Assembly (NCBI GenBank): GCA_023383055.1
Contig: JAHDYP010000058.1
Coordinates: 1 to 33,489 of the forward strand
Length of the DNA: 33,489 bases
Reading direction: 5' to 3'
DNA from: Verrucomicrobiota bacterium
GTDB lineage: Bacteria; Verrucomicrobiota; Verrucomicrobiia; Limisphaerales; JAHDYP01
This document shows, piece after piece, positions 17,285 to 26,965 of this stretch. How positions within the stretch are numbered: position 1 is the stretch's first letter; every line of letters begins with the position of its first letter. Under the pieces are notes generated by a model. The model saw only the letters and a program-made list of their open reading frames with translations. It ran no database searches and was not told the origin of the DNA. The translations under genes and the position numbers were made by a program.

Positions 17285-18217
17285 ATGAGAACCATGCTCA
17301 CCTCCAGTCCTGTCCGCCTCCTGACCGTAACGGCTCTCCTGCTGTTCCTCAGCTCGTGTTGCGAGGACGAGCCGTTGAAGGAGCCCATCAGGGTGTACGG
17401 ATACGGCGCGCCCACGGCCCTGGCGATATCGCCTGATGGACGGACTTTCATCAGCGGGGGACCCTCGAGGGCAGTCCTCCGGGAAATCGAGTCCGGCCAG
17501 CTCCGCCGGGTGCTCGAGATCGGATGGAGCCGGCGGACGGATGACCCGCCACTTCCCACTCCCGTCAACACGGTGACGGCACTCGCCTTCTCGCCTGACG
17601 GTAGCCGGCTGATCACGGCGCACAGCGACGGCGCCGCCCGACTCTGGGAGGTCGCTTCCGGGCGACTGGTCCGTACGCTGAGGCACCCTGGCGGTGTCTT
17701 CTCCGCCTCGTTCACTCCCGACGGCCGCCAGGTGCTGACTCGAACCGGATGGGACCATCCGGGAGTCTGGCTATGGGAGACTGCGACCGGGGAACTACTG
17801 CGCCGGTTCGAAGGGTATGCGAAGGGGATCACGTCCGTGGCGTTCTCGCCCAGTGGCGGCCAGGTGGTCACCGGAGCAGGCCACCCGGGCGCGGTCTGCC
17901 TGTGGGACGTCGAAACCGGCCAGCGCCTCCAGGTCATTCAAGAAGACTTGCCCGTTAGCCCCATGGCTTTTTCGCCGGACGGCCGGACGGTCCTGATTGG
18001 GTGTGGCTCTGACGACTTGTTGGTCGGCTATGCCAAGGGTGAGGGGGTGCCGCAGGATTATGTCGAAGCCTACAAATGGCTTACGATTGCGGCACGAGGA
18101 GGTTTGGCAAAAGCGGAGCAGTACCAACGTACCGTGGCGTTGGAAATGAGCGCCGCTCAGATCGCGGAGGCGCTGCGACGCAGTCGGGAATTCCAGCTCA
18201 AGAAGACCACTCTCTGA
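17285..18217 (+). CDS. WD40-repeat lipoprotein with a Sel1-type C-terminal tail (probable chimera)
   Basis: This 310-residue predicted lipoprotein has lipobox LSSC around C25 and then about five WD40-like units (phrases ALAFSPDGSRLITAHSDGAARLWEVASG, SASFTPDGRQVLTRTG, SVAFSPSGGQVVTGAG, PMAFSPDGRTVLIGCGSDD). At residue 248 the WD40 pattern stops in mid-unit and switches to YAKGEGVPQDYVEAYKWLTIAA, the signature of a terminal Sel1 repeat, ending in a short helical tail (EALRRSREFQ). Five units are fewer than the seven usual for a closed propeller. It therefore looks like an in-frame fusion of two broken genes. The start has no clear ribosome-binding site, since a REP palindrome occupies the upstream positions. 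It may be a pseudogene; ATG at 17294 is an alternative start. Confidence 0.65.
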   Translation: MRTMLTSSPVRLLTVTALLLFLSSCCEDEPLKEPIRVYGYGAPTALAISPDGRTFISGGPSRAVLREIESGQLRRVLEIGWSRRTDDPPLPTPVNTVTALAFSPDGSRLITAHSDGAARLWEVASGRLVRTLRHPGGVFSASFTPDGRQVLTRTGWDHPGVWLWETATGELLRRFEGYAKGITSVAFSPSGGQVVTGAGHPGAVCLWDVETGQRLQVIQEDLPVSPMAFSPDGRTVLIGCGSDDLLVGYAKGEGVPQDYVEAYKWLTIAARGGLAKAEQYQRTVALEMSAAQIAEALRRSREFQLKKTTL

Positions 18218-18248
18218 CGTTGGCAGACAAGGTTGCACTTGACTACGT

Positions 18249-18273
18249 GCCACAAAAACCAGTGTGCGGCTAC
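18249..18273 (-). repeat. Decayed REP copy related to the 17184-17282 palindrome
   Basis: On the minus strand this reads GTAGCCGCACACTGG, identical over its first 15 nt to the right-hand REP unit ending at 17282. The second half of its hairpin is degraded (TTTTTGTGG in place of CGTTTGCGG). It therefore brackets the WD40/Sel1 gene together with the intact pair. Confidence 0.6.
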
Positions 18274-18291
18274 AAGCCCGAGTTGGCTGAG

Positions 18292-18456
18292 GAGACCGCG
18301 AAATACGCGAAACACGCGAACAAATTGGGGATCTGACCACCATCGCCAGTTTCCGACGAGTCACCATCGGATGGCCCGGCGCGAGCTGACGGCGCCGTTC
18401 ACCCGACTGCCATCCGGCCGTGCCTTCCTTTCGCGTGGTTGGCGTGGTTCGCGGTT
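18292..18456. repeat. Long imperfect inverted repeat built of ACGCGAA-like units
   Basis: The left arm (18292-18322) contains ACCGCGAA, TACGCGAA and ACACGCGAA in tandem. The right arm (18427-18456) is the reverse complement of a similar series and matches at roughly three quarters of positions. About 104 nt separate the arms. It may be a non-autonomous repeat element or dispersed low-complexity repeat; no terminal target duplication was identified. Confidence 0.4.
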
Positions 18457-18556
18457 CCTTCCGCATCGTCACAGCCTCGCCATTCGGCTGGGCGCCGTTC
18501 TCGCGTCCATCGAAAAACGGTCTGGACCATTTTACGATGAAGGCGATATTAGCCTC

Positions 18557-19756
18557 ATGACCGAACGCCCACGCCTCTACACCGCTGTCCTGCGGGACCA
18601 TCTCGAGCGGCACCGCCAGATGGCCCTGATCTCTGGGCCCCGCCAGGTTGGCAAGACGACCGTCTGCCGTTCCCTCGGTGACGCCTATCTCGACTGGGAC
18701 AACACCGATGACCGGCGGCAGTTCCTGCGGGGGCCGGCCGCGCTGGCGCAGACGCTGGAGTTGGACCGGTTGCGGGCGCGGCTGCCGGTCGCCGTGTTCG
18801 ATGAACTCCACAAACACAGCAAGTGGAAAATGCTGCTGAAGGGTTTCTTCGACACCTATGGCGGCCGCGTGCGGGTGCTGGTGACGGGCAGTTCTCGCCT
18901 GGACATATTCCGTCGCGGCGGCGACAGCCTGATGGGGCGCTACCTGCTTTACCGCATGCATCCGTGGAGCGTGGGCGAGAGCGCGAGGACGGACCTGCCG
19001 GCGCAGGAGATCCAACCGCCGGTCGAGGTGGCGTCGGCCGATTGGGATGCGCTCTGGGAGCATGGCGGATTTCCAGAACCGTTCTTGCGGCGGGACAGCC
19101 GCTTCACACGCCGCTGGCGTTCGTTGCGGCAGGAGCAGCTTTCCCGGGAGGATCTGCGCGATCTGGCGCACGTCACCGATCTCGGGACGATGGAAGTCCT
19201 GATGCAGCTCCTCGCGGAGCGCAGCGGCCAGCAACTGGTCTATTCGAACCTCGCCCAGGAAATCCACGTGGCGGTCGATACGGTCAAGCGCTGGATCGAT
19301 CTCCTCAGTCGGATGCACTATGGGTTCGTGGTCCGTCCCTGGTTTGCCAATGTCGCCAAGGCGCTGCGCAAGGAGCCCAAGTGGTTCCTGCGCGATTGGT
19401 GCGGAGTTGCCGACGACGGCGCGCGGGCGGAGACCTTCGTCGCCTGCCACCTGCTCAAGGCGGTCGAGGGCTGGACCGATCTGGGACTCGGCGACTTCGA
19501 ATTACGCTACCTGCGCGACAAGCAGAAGCGGGAGGTCGATTTCCTGGTCGTGCGCGACCGCAAGCCCTGGTTCCTGGTCGAAGTCAAGCTCGCGGACACC
19601 GGGCTCTCGCCCGCGCTGGCCTACTTCCAGGCGCAGACGAAGGCGAGGCACGCGTTCCAAGTGGTGACGACGCTGTCCTATGAGCGGGCTGACTGTTTTG
19701 GCATCCACCGACCCGTGGTGGTTCCGGCCAGAACCTTCCTGAGCCAACTGCTATGA
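18557..19756 (+). CDS. AAA family ATPase with DUF4143 domain
   Basis: This 399-residue protein has the layout of the AAA_14/DUF4143 family. It has Walker A GPRQVGKT (27-34), Walker B AVFDELHK (79-86), VTGSSRLDIFRRGGDSL (109-125) and then YRMHPWSV. A winged-helix-like segment (LAQEIHVAVDTVKRWIDLL) follows, and a C-terminal domain with a PD-(D/E)XK-like signature: VDF near 327 and VEVK near 340. The family is widespread and frequently horizontally transferred; its role is unsettled, with restriction, toxin-like and regulatory roles all suggested. No partner gene is adjacent. The ATG at 18557 was chosen because the family-typical N-terminus (RLYTAVLRDHLERHRQMALISGPRQ) follows directly, and the upstream reading frame is repeat debris. 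Confidence 0.85.
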   Translation: MTERPRLYTAVLRDHLERHRQMALISGPRQVGKTTVCRSLGDAYLDWDNTDDRRQFLRGPAALAQTLELDRLRARLPVAVFDELHKHSKWKMLLKGFFDTYGGRVRVLVTGSSRLDIFRRGGDSLMGRYLLYRMHPWSVGESARTDLPAQEIQPPVEVASADWDALWEHGGFPEPFLRRDSRFTRRWRSLRQEQLSREDLRDLAHVTDLGTMEVLMQLLAERSGQQLVYSNLAQEIHVAVDTVKRWIDLLSRMHYGFVVRPWFANVAKALRKEPKWFLRDWCGVADDGARAETFVACHLLKAVEGWTDLGLGDFELRYLRDKQKREVDFLVVRDRKPWFLVEVKLADTGLSPALAYFQAQTKARHAFQVVTTLSYERADCFGIHRPVVVPARTFLSQLL

Positions 19757-19843
19757 CCTCAACGTGCATGATGCCGGCCACTGCTCGGCCGGGGCGAAGC
19801 CAAGGGTTTAAGAATTGAATCGAGTTCGACTGACCATGCGCCG

Positions 19844-19870
19844 CAACGTTCAACGTCCAACGCTCAACGC
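19844..19870. repeat. Tandem heptamer repeat (CAACGNN), four units
   Basis: Four consecutive units read CAACGTT, CAACGTC, CAACGCT and CAACGC. The array lies about 30 nt upstream of the hybrid kinase start. Short arrays of this kind occur between genes in related genomes as I recall them. No function is evident. Confidence 0.55.
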
Positions 19871-19900
19871 GCATCTTGCCGTTGGATGTCGGGGCTTACC

Positions 19901-22900
19901 ATGAACGCCTGGCGCCGAACCATCGAGGCCGCCGTGGTTGGCTGGCTCATAGTGGCTTCCTGCACGGCGGCTGAACCTGGCAACTGTGGCCTCGCCCTCG
20001 CCTATCCGGTCGATGGCCGCGCGATCCAGATCGACGGCGATCTGGCGGATTGGCCGGGACACCTGCCTTGGTACCCCGTCGGCTTCCGACTCTTCGGACC
20101 GCCCACCGACCCCCGGGATTGCTCGGCCCGGTTCCGCGTCGGTTACAGCGAGGCCGAGAACGCGCTGTACGTCGCCGTGGACGTCCAGGATGAGGAACGG
20201 GCAGCGGTTGGGCGTTTCCCCCTGGCGCTTTGGACATACGACTTCGCCATGGTGACGGTCGGGATCGAAACTGAAGGCGGCGGCCGGCAAAACCTCGGTT
20301 GTCTGCGAGGCGAGTTCGTGACCAACACGGTCGCGGTCCAAGGAGACGTCAACTGGAACTACTATGCCCCGGTCCATTTCCGGGCTGCAATGCAGCGCCG
20401 GGACGGAGGGTGGCGCTACGAGTTCCGGATCGACGTGCAATCGATGACCCAGGGACAGGCGCGTTTGCAGCCGGGTCGGAAGGGGGAGCTCAATGTCATC
20501 GTTAACGACCTGGACAGTCGGGATCAGGAACCGCCTCGAGCGCAGAGCAAGACTCTCGGATGGGTCGTGGGCGACCCGCTGCGGAGCCGCACCGGTCGCG
20601 GGGATCTGCTGCTGGTCCGCGATGACGAACCCCTGGGTCGAGTCTCCGGGCAGGTCAGGCTCTGGGACGGCGGGATTCCGGGGACGAGGAAGCGGCTGCG
20701 AATCGAGCGTGAGGCGGAGTCGGGGGTTGTCGTGCGTGTGATCACCGAACGCGACGGGAGTTTTGCGGTGGACGTTCCGGCCGGGCGATACCGCGTGGCG
20801 GTGGACCAGCGAGGCGCTGAGCCGGCCAAGGACCAGACCATCGACGTCGCCGGTGGCTCTGAGAAGCGCGTGGAACTCGTGGCACCCCGCGTGACCGGCC
20901 AAACTGTCCCGGCCATCCCAGCGCGTGTGCAGTTGGCCGGCCGAGGGAGCCGTCGCGGGGCGTGGCGAACCTACACGGTCGCCGACGGTCTTCCCGCCGC
21001 CAGCGTCACCGCCATCGTCCAGGACCGGCAGGGTGAGCTCTGGTTGGGAACGGATGGAGGTGGCTTGGCCCGATTCGACGGCGCCCGTTTCTCGGTCTAC
21101 GCCCTGGACGAGGTCCTGGGGGGCAACCAGGTGGCGCGGGTGGTTCTGGATGCCCAGGATCGCCTCTGGGTCACGGCACCCATGGATCTGCCAGGCCAGG
21201 GGTTTGGCTGCCTCGATAAGCGTCGGGAGAGGTTCATCGTCTACACGGAACGAGATGGCCTTTTCAGCAGCCGCCAGAACGACCTCACTGTGGACGCGGA
21301 AGGACGCCTGTGTATCACCGACGACGTCGGCCTGGCTCGCCTGGATCCAGACCGGGGCCAGTTCGTGCATTTTTCGGTCGAGGACGGTCTGCCGGACATC
21401 CTGGTCCAGTGCTTGAGTTTCCGGCGGAAGGGTGGCCTGTTCCTCGGGAACTGGTTCAGCTCGGTCATCGGTCGCTGGGAAGGGGAGCATTTCAGCGCGT
21501 TCGATCTTCCGGCCGTGGTCCTGCTCGTTTGTCAAGGCTTGGAAGACCGTACCGGGCGCCTGTGGGTGGCCGCGATGGGCTACAACGAGGATAACAAGCG
21601 TTGCTTTCTCTGGCGCACCAGCGACGAGGGGAAGACGTGGGACACCTTCGGCCTGAAAGAGGGATACCCGCCCGTTTATGTGAATGCGCTCTATGAAGAC
21701 CAACAGGGCCAGATCTGGCTGGGCACTATCAATGGCTTGCTGCGCTTCCGCGAGGGACGATTCGAGAACTTTGGAACGACCACGGGTCTCGAGGACGAAT
21801 CCGTTCTCGCCATCCTGGAAGACCGCGAGGGCCGACTGTGGATCGGCGTGGATGGCGGTGGGCTGCGGGTTTTGGACCCGGCTTGGACCACGTACACCTC
21901 GGCGGAAGGCCCGTCCAAGCGCGCGATTACCGCGCTCGCCAACTGGGGGGATGAGGTCGCGGTCGGCACGAAGCACGGTTTGTATCGGGCGACTGCGTCT
22001 TCGATCACGGAATGCCCGGTACTGAGGGGCGAGTGGATCTGGGCCCTGAAACCCGACGACCGGGGTCAGTCCCTGGTCGTGGCGAATGAGAAGGCGCTGC
22101 GGTGGCTGGATGGCCCTGCCGCGAGCCTCAACGAACGGAGACGATTCTCGATCAATGAAGACGTCTGGGACCTCGCCCAGGATTCGCGCGGGCAATGGCG
22201 CTTGGCGCTGAAACGGGGCTTGGGGCTCTATGATGGCGAGGGTTTGTCGCTCCAGAGCACGCTCGACGGTTTGCCGGACAACTGGGTGACGTGCCTGCTG
22301 CACACGCGTGAGGATCAACTCTGGCTCGGCACCCGCGGAGGCGGGGTGAGCCGGTGGGATGGACGCACGTTCCACAATTGTGCCGTGACCAACGGCCTCG
22401 CGAACAACTGGGTGAACGCCCTCGCCGAAGACCGGCGCGGACACGTCTGGGTCGGCACCGATGGCGGTCTGTCACGGTTTGACGGGCACCAATGGCGTTC
22501 CTACACGCGGCGGGATCGCCTGCCCAGCGATCACATCCTGAGTCTGTTCGTGGACGCAGGCGGGCGACTGTGGATTGGCACGGCCGGCGCCGGGCTGGCG
22601 ATCTACGATCCCAAGCTCGGCCTGTTCCAACAACTGTCCGCGGAGAACGGCCTGGCGCACGACAAGGTCAATGCCTTTCTCCAGGATCGGCACGGGGACT
22701 TCTGGTTCGGGACCGAGGGCGGCCTAACCCGGTATCGTCCGCGCACCAACGCTCCCGCCGTTCGCATCACCGGTGTGACCGTGGACGGCCAGAAGTGCTC
22801 CGGCGAGCAGATCGAGCTGTCCGGCCAACCGCGACGGGTGGCGATCAACTTTGAAGGGGTCAGCCTGGGGACGCACCCGGACGCGATGGTTTACCTGTGT

Positions 22901-24745
22901 CAACTCGCCGGCTTCGACTCGAGCGAGCACCCGGTGTACGAGCGGCAGGTCGAGTACTTGGACGTGCCGCGGGGCCAGTACCAGTTCCTCGTTCGCGCCG
23001 TGGACCGGGACCTGAACGTCTCCGTGACGCCGGCCGTCCTGGGTTTCGTGATTCGGCCTGACTATGCGCGGCTCGGTCTGCTGGGAGGGTTGGGTTTCGC
23101 GGTCGCGGGGCTGCTGGTCGCGTCGGGTTTCGCCTGGAAGCACCGGCGTGAGCGGAACCGCGCGTTGCGCGAGCGGAATCGCTCCTTGGAGCAAGCGAAG
23201 GAGGCCGCGGACTCCGCCAACCGCGCCAAGAGCCTGTTTCTGGCGAACATGAGCCACGAGATCCGGACACCGATGAACGCGATCCTCGGCTATTCTCAAA
23301 TCCTGCAACGGGCGGCGGACTTGCCGACGGATCATCGCACCGCCGTCGAGACGATTGCCCGGAGCGGCGATCACCTGTTGGCTTTGATCAATGACGTCCT
23401 CGATCTCTCGAAGATCGAAGCGGGCCGGATGGAATTGCACGTGGTGGATTTCGACCTGAACGCGTTGATCGCGGATCTCACGGCCATGTTCCAGGCCCGC
23501 TGCCGGCAGAAAGGGATCGCGTTCAAGGCGGAATGCGGCGTGCGCAACGCGGAACACGGTTCGGACGTGGTCACCGGTGGGCTACACGTGCGCGGTGATC
23601 AGGGCAAGCTGCGGCAAGTGCTGATCAACCTGCTGAGCAATGCGGTGAAGTTTACCGAGCGTGGCCACGTCACCCTGCGCGTCTGCGGCGAGCCGGGCGG
23701 CCACCCAGCGGACCAAGGAGCGAGGGCGGAGGACCCCCAATGCGCAATCGACGGCCTTGCCGCGAAGGCGCCGTCTGGTTTCCGGTTCGAAGTGGTGGAC
23801 ACGGGCGCGGGTATTGCCTCCGAGGCCCAGGCGCACCTGTTCGAGCCTTTTCATCAAGGCCAGGTCGGGGAACGGAAAGAAGGGGCCGGGCTGGGCCTCG
23901 CGCTTGCCCGGCGGCACGTCGAGCTGATGGGCGGCCAACTGAGCGTGGAATCCCAGCCCGGAGCCGGCTCGCGGTTCTTTTTCGTGCTGCCGCTGACCTT
24001 GACCGAGGAGACACCGGTAGCGATTCCCCCCGCGATGGCCGTCCAGCAACCGCGCCTGGCCACGGGTGTCCGCGTCCGCGCTTTGGTGGTGGATGACGTG
24101 CGCGAGAACCGCGACGTGCTGTGCCGGATGCTGGCGGATCTGGGCTGCCAGGTCACGGCGGCGGAAGATGGCCGGCAGGGCGTGGAGTTAGCGTGTGCCA
24201 CCCCACCGGACATCGTCTTTCTGGACATCCGCATGCCGGTCATGGACGGCCTCGAAGCCGCCCGGAGACTGCGCGCCCACTTTCAGTCCGACCTAGCGGG
24301 CTCGCCGCGGGTGGTGCCGCGATTGGTATCGCTCTCGGCTTCGGCGCTGGCCCACGAACAGCAGCGCTATCTCGAGGCCGGCTTTGACGATTTTGTGGCC
24401 AAGCCATTCCGCCTCGAGCGCATTTGCGAGTGCGTGGCGCGCGTGCCGGGCGTGCGCTTCGAACCCACTGCTTCCCCCGTCGGTAAGGACACCCCGTCAG
24501 AATCCGAGGACCTCGCGGCCATCCGGGTGCCCGCAGCGCTGCTGGCGCGGCTGAAGTTGGCAGCGAAGCTTTATCGCACCACGGAATTGAAGAGCTGTAT
24601 TGGCAGTTTGGTGGAGCTGGGGCATGAGGCGGCTCCGCTTGCGGCCAGGCTGCGTGCGTTGAACGAAAACAGCGATATGGCTGGGGTTTTGGCGTTGCTG
24701 GAGAAGCTGGAACGGAGAAGGGAACCCGCGAAGGGATCGTCATGA
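19901..24745 (+). CDS. Hybrid sensor histidine kinase with CBM9-like and two-component propeller sensor
   Basis: This is a membrane-spanning protein of about 1614 residues. After a signal peptide come a CBM9-like domain (about 30-215, opening with [12 protein letters not shown]), a carboxypeptidase-regulatory-like fold (about 250-320), and a long series of two-component regulator propeller repeats (about 350-945, phrases such as [17 protein letters not shown] and [18 protein letters not shown]). A Y_Y_Y domain (about 975-1050), one transmembrane helix (about 1060-1080), HisKA with H1119 ([17 protein letters not shown]), HATPase_c (N box near 1240, [13 protein letters not shown]) and a receiver with D1442 ([11 protein letters not shown]) follow. 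A helical tail ends the protein; a classic HPt histidine is not seen. The architecture matches glycan-sensing hybrid systems. The 4-nt overlap with the next gene (ATGA) indicates coupling. ATG at 19886 is an alternative start. Confidence 0.9.
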   Translation: MNAWRRTIEAAVVGWLIVASCTAAEPGNCGLALAYPVDGRAIQIDGDLADWPGHLPWYPVGFRLFGPPTDPRDCSARFRVGYSEAENALYVAVDVQDEERAAVGRFPLALWTYDFAMVTVGIETEGGGRQNLGCLRGEFVTNTVAVQGDVNWNYYAPVHFRAAMQRRDGGWRYEFRIDVQSMTQGQARLQPGRKGELNVIVNDLDSRDQEPPRAQSKTLGWVVGDPLRSRTGRGDLLLVRDDEPLGRVSGQVRLWDGGIPGTRKRLRIEREAESGVVVRVITERDGSFAVDVPAGRYRVAVDQRGAEPAKDQTIDVAGGSEKRVELVAPRVTGQTVPAIPARVQLAGRGSRRGAWRTYTVADGLPAASVTAIVQDRQGELWLGTDGGGLARFDGARFSVYALDEVLGGNQVARVVLDAQDRLWVTAPMDLPGQGFGCLDKRRERFIVYTERDGLFSSRQNDLTVDAEGRLCITDDVGLARLDPDRGQFVHFSVEDGLPDILVQCLSFRRKGGLFLGNWFSSVIGRWEGEHFSAFDLPAVVLLVCQGLEDRTGRLWVAAMGYNEDNKRCFLWRTSDEGKTWDTFGLKEGYPPVYVNALYEDQQGQIWLGTINGLLRFREGRFENFGTTTGLEDESVLAILEDREGRLWIGVDGGGLRVLDPAWTTYTSAEGPSKRAITALANWGDEVAVGTKHGLYRATASSITECPVLRGEWIWALKPDDRGQSLVVANEKALRWLDGPAASLNERRRFSINEDVWDLAQDSRGQWRLALKRGLGLYDGEGLSLQSTLDGLPDNWVTCLLHTREDQLWLGTRGGGVSRWDGRTFHNCAVTNGLANNWVNALAEDRRGHVWVGTDGGLSRFDGHQWRSYTRRDRLPSDHILSLFVDAGGRLWIGTAGAGLAIYDPKLGLFQQLSAENGLAHDKVNAFLQDRHGDFWFGTEGGLTRYRPRTNAPAVRITGVTVDGQKCSGEQIELSGQPRRVAINFEGVSLGTHPDAMVYLCQLAGFDSSEHPVYERQVEYLDVPRGQYQFLVRAVDRDLNVSVTPAVLGFVIRPDYARLGLLGGLGFAVAGLLVASGFAWKHRRERNRALRERNRSLEQAKEAADSANRAKSLFLANMSHEIRTPMNAILGYSQILQRAADLPTDHRTAVETIARSGDHLLALINDVLDLSKIEAGRMELHVVDFDLNALIADLTAMFQARCRQKGIAFKAECGVRNAEHGSDVVTGGLHVRGDQGKLRQVLINLLSNAVKFTERGHVTLRVCGEPGGHPADQGARAEDPQCAIDGLAAKAPSGFRFEVVDTGAGIASEAQAHLFEPFHQGQVGERKEGAGLGLALARRHVELMGGQLSVESQPGAGSRFFFVLPLTLTEETPVAIPPAMAVQQPRLATGVRVRALVVDDVRENRDVLCRMLADLGCQVTAAEDGRQGVELACATPPDIVFLDIRMPVMDGLEAARRLRAHFQSDLAGSPRVVPRLVSLSASALAHEQQRYLEAGFDDFVAKPFRLERICECVARVPGVRFEPTASPVGKDTPSESEDLAAIRVPAALLARLKLAAKLYRTTELKSCIGSLVELGHEAAPLAARLRALNENSDMAGVLALLEKLERRREPAKGSS

Positions 24746-26322
24746 GTGCGGATCGGATCAGTCTGGGGGGTGCCAAGATCCTCGTGGTGGATGACGTGGC
24801 AGCCAATCGCAACCTGCTGAGCCACACACTCGAGTCGGCCGGCTACACCGTCTCCGCCGCGCCCAGCGGTGAAGTGGCACTGGAGATCGCCCTCGTCGAC
24901 GTACCGGACTTGGTTCTGCTGGACATTGTTTTACCGGGACTGGACGGCTTTGAAGTCTGCCGTCGACTCAACGCCGGCGAGCAGACACGCGGAACACCGG
25001 TCATCTTCATCACAGCGAAGGACGAGCCGGCCAGCGTGGTGGACGGCTTTCGCGCCGGTGGAGTGGACTACATCACCAAGCCGTTTCAGACCGACGAGGT
25101 GCTGGCTCGGGTGGAAACGCACCTGCGCATCAGCCGCCTCACCCAGGCGCTGGCCGAGAAGAACACCGAACTCGCGGCCGCGAATGAAAAGCTGCAGAGC
25201 GAAATCGACCGCCGGCGCCTGGCCGAGAACGCCCGGCGCGCGGCGGACGAGCAGCTCTCGGTCTACGCCAGCCGTGAGGCCGAACGTTGGGGCATCGCTG
25301 GGTTCCTGGGCAAGAGCCCAACGCTTAAGCGGATCCTGAACAATGTCCGGCGTCTGCAGACCGTCAGTGGCGCCACCAGCGTCCTGATCACCGGCGAGAG
25401 CGGGACGGGCAAAGAGTTGATTGCTCGAGCGATCCACTTCGGAGGGATCAAGGCCGACGGACCCTTTCTTCCGCTGAACTGCTCGGCCATCCCGGACGAA
25501 CTGGCCGAATCAACGCTCTTCGGCCATGTCCGCGGCGCGTTCACCGGGGCGCAGACGGACCGGAAAGGCTGTTTCGAGCTGGCCCATGGCGGCACACTGT
25601 TTCTGGACGAGATCAGCGAGATGCCCGTGGCGCTGCAGCCCAAGTTGCTGCGGGTGCTCGAGGACGGCCTCGTCCTGCCCGTGGGGGCGACGCAGGAACG
25701 ACACGTCGACACCCGCATCCTGGCCGCTTCCAACGCCGACTTCGGACGGCTGCTGGCCACCGGTCGTTTCCGGCAGGACCTCTATTTTCGCTTGGCCCGA
25801 TTTACGGTGGAAGTGCCTCCGTTGCGCGAACGACGGGAAGACATCCCCCTGCTCGTGGAGCACTTCCTGGAGATGTTCGCACGGGAGATGAATCTGGCGA
25901 AACCGGCGCTCAGCGCAGCCTCCTTGGCAGCGCTCCAGCAGTATGATTTCCCTGGCAATGTGCGCGAGCTAAAGAACATCGTCGAGCGATCACTCATCGA
26001 GAGCGGAGGTGCCGAGATCACCCCGGAGCACCTCCATTTTCTGCACCCGGCACGAGGCGCAACCTCCGACGACCCTGACCCGCCGCCGCGCCCCGGTTGG
26101 GAAGCTCGGCGGGGAACACCGACCGATCCGCCTGCCCGGAGCGACGAGGACCGAATCCTTGCTTACGTCACCCAGCACGGCACGATCAATAACACGGAGT
26201 GTCGCCGGTTGCTTTCGGTCGGAATGCATCGAGCGTGGTATCTTCTTCACAAGATGCACCAGGACGGCCAGTTGAAGCAGGAGAGCGGGCGGCGTTGGGC
26301 ACAATATCGTCTGCCAGGGTGA
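24742..26322 (+). CDS. Sigma-54-dependent response regulator with winged-helix-like C-terminus
   Basis: This 526-residue regulator has a receiver domain (D61 in [11 protein letters not shown], conserved K in YITKPFQ), a coiled-coil linker (about 133-180) and a sigma-54 AAA+ domain: Walker A GESGTGKE (218-225), GAFTGAQ loop (265-271) for sigma-54 contact, Walker [13 protein letters not shown] and the arginine-finger segment FRQDLYFRL. It should therefore open sigma-54 promoters when phosphorylated. The C-terminus (about 465-526, [26 protein letters not shown] onward, ending [12 protein letters not shown]) looks like a winged helix instead of the usual Fis-type helix-turn-helix. Overlapping the kinase gene by 4 nt makes them a cognate pair. 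Its own receiver is presumably the final target of the hybrid kinase. Confidence 0.9.
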   Translation: MSADRISLGGAKILVVDDVAANRNLLSHTLESAGYTVSAAPSGEVALEIALVDVPDLVLLDIVLPGLDGFEVCRRLNAGEQTRGTPVIFITAKDEPASVVDGFRAGGVDYITKPFQTDEVLARVETHLRISRLTQALAEKNTELAAANEKLQSEIDRRRLAENARRAADEQLSVYASREAERWGIAGFLGKSPTLKRILNNVRRLQTVSGATSVLITGESGTGKELIARAIHFGGIKADGPFLPLNCSAIPDELAESTLFGHVRGAFTGAQTDRKGCFELAHGGTLFLDEISEMPVALQPKLLRVLEDGLVLPVGATQERHVDTRILAASNADFGRLLATGRFRQDLYFRLARFTVEVPPLRERREDIPLLVEHFLEMFAREMNLAKPALSAASLAALQQYDFPGNVRELKNIVERSLIESGGAEITPEHLHFLHPARGATSDDPDPPPRPGWEARRGTPTDPPARSDEDRILAYVTQHGTINNTECRRLLSVGMHRAWYLLHKMHQDGQLKQESGRRWAQYRLPG

Positions 26323-26422
26323 ATGGCTGACAGATAGACTATATCCAGCGGTGGACAAGATCTGGCTTCGCTCCGCGCATTTTCCTTTTGCATTCCCCTT
26401 CGAGTGCGGCAGATTGCCCGCC

Positions 26423-26809
26423 GTGGCGGGTCGAAAGAAGATTCCATTGGGACAAACCGATTTCGGTCATGCGCCGTTCGCGGCGCTCAACCTCGAAGGC
26501 CTGCCGATGCCGGAGACACCTTCAACTGAGGCCCCACCGCCCCCTCCCGCGCCCGCACCCAGAAATCGCGGACGAGTCGACATTATCCGCCAGAAAGCCG
26601 GACGCGGCGGCAAGACCGTCACCGTGATCACCGGTTTTGTCGGGATCGGTCTTCCCGAGAAAGAGAGCCTGGCCAAGGCGATCCAGAAAGCCTGTGGCAC
26701 CGGCGGCACCGTGAAAGAAGGCCGCATCGAGATCCAGGGCGACAAGCGGGAGGTGGCCGCCAGGATCCTGGTCCAGGCCGGCTTCCGGCCCGTCTTCGCC
26801 GGCGGTTGA
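26423..26809 (+). CDS. SUI1/YciH-type translation initiation factor
   Basis: This protein of about 128 residues has a C-terminal SUI1 (eIF1-like) domain: KTVTVITGFVGIGLPEKESLAKAI, then KKACGTGGTVKEGRIEIQG-type sequence and GDKREVAARILVQAGFRPVFAGG. Bacterial members such as YciH influence initiation fidelity at the small ribosomal subunit. The N-terminus is a proline-rich, low-complexity linker (PPPPPAPAP). The GTG at 26423 was chosen because it opens VAGRKKIPL and a PFAALNLEGLP segment, which resembles the conserved N-terminus of verrucomicrobial homologues as I recall them. An ATG at 26351 would add a non-conserved stretch. It is 100 nt downstream of the regulator on the same strand and may have its own promoter. 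Confidence 0.8.
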   Translation: MAGRKKIPLGQTDFGHAPFAALNLEGLPMPETPSTEAPPPPPAPAPRNRGRVDIIRQKAGRGGKTVTVITGFVGIGLPEKESLAKAIQKACGTGGTVKEGRIEIQGDKREVAARILVQAGFRPVFAGG

Positions 26810-26817
26810 CCCGCCGG
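26799..26817. terminator. Possible stem-loop at the end of the SUI1 gene
   Basis: CCGGCGG (26799-26805) and CCGCCGG (26811-26817) form a perfect 7-bp stem with a 5-nt loop that includes the SUI1 stop codon. No run of T follows, so intrinsic termination is unproven; it may just stabilise the mRNA end. Confidence 0.3.
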
Positions 26818-26965
26818 GTTCGCGGCACCATTGAACTCGTCTCCCGGCCGCAAGGTCCGGTGCAAGTCACGTACGCGGGCTTGAAAGCCGCAACGGGATT
26901 CAGGACGACGCTCACCGCCCTCGGCTCGGCGACCGCTACCGTCGAAGTCGGCAGAGAGATAACGG

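Larger units (their letters stand above)
18218..18556. other. 339-nt intergenic region holding repeat debris
   Basis: No coding sequence is supported. The stretch contains a decayed REP copy (18249-18273) and the two arms of a long imperfect inverted repeat (18292-18322 and 18427-18456). The last 40 nt before the DUF4143 start are relatively AT-rich and probably carry its promoter, but no clear -35/-10 pair could be assigned. Confidence 0.5.

Noticed and set aside
17795..19450. Minus-strand open frame of about 550 residues opposite the WD40 and DUF4143 genes
   Set aside because: It crosses two real genes and an intergenic repeat region and has no domain signature.
19850..22444. Minus-strand open frame of 864 residues opposite the kinase sensor
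   Set aside because: It mirrors the propeller repeats of the coding strand; no independent evidence supports it.
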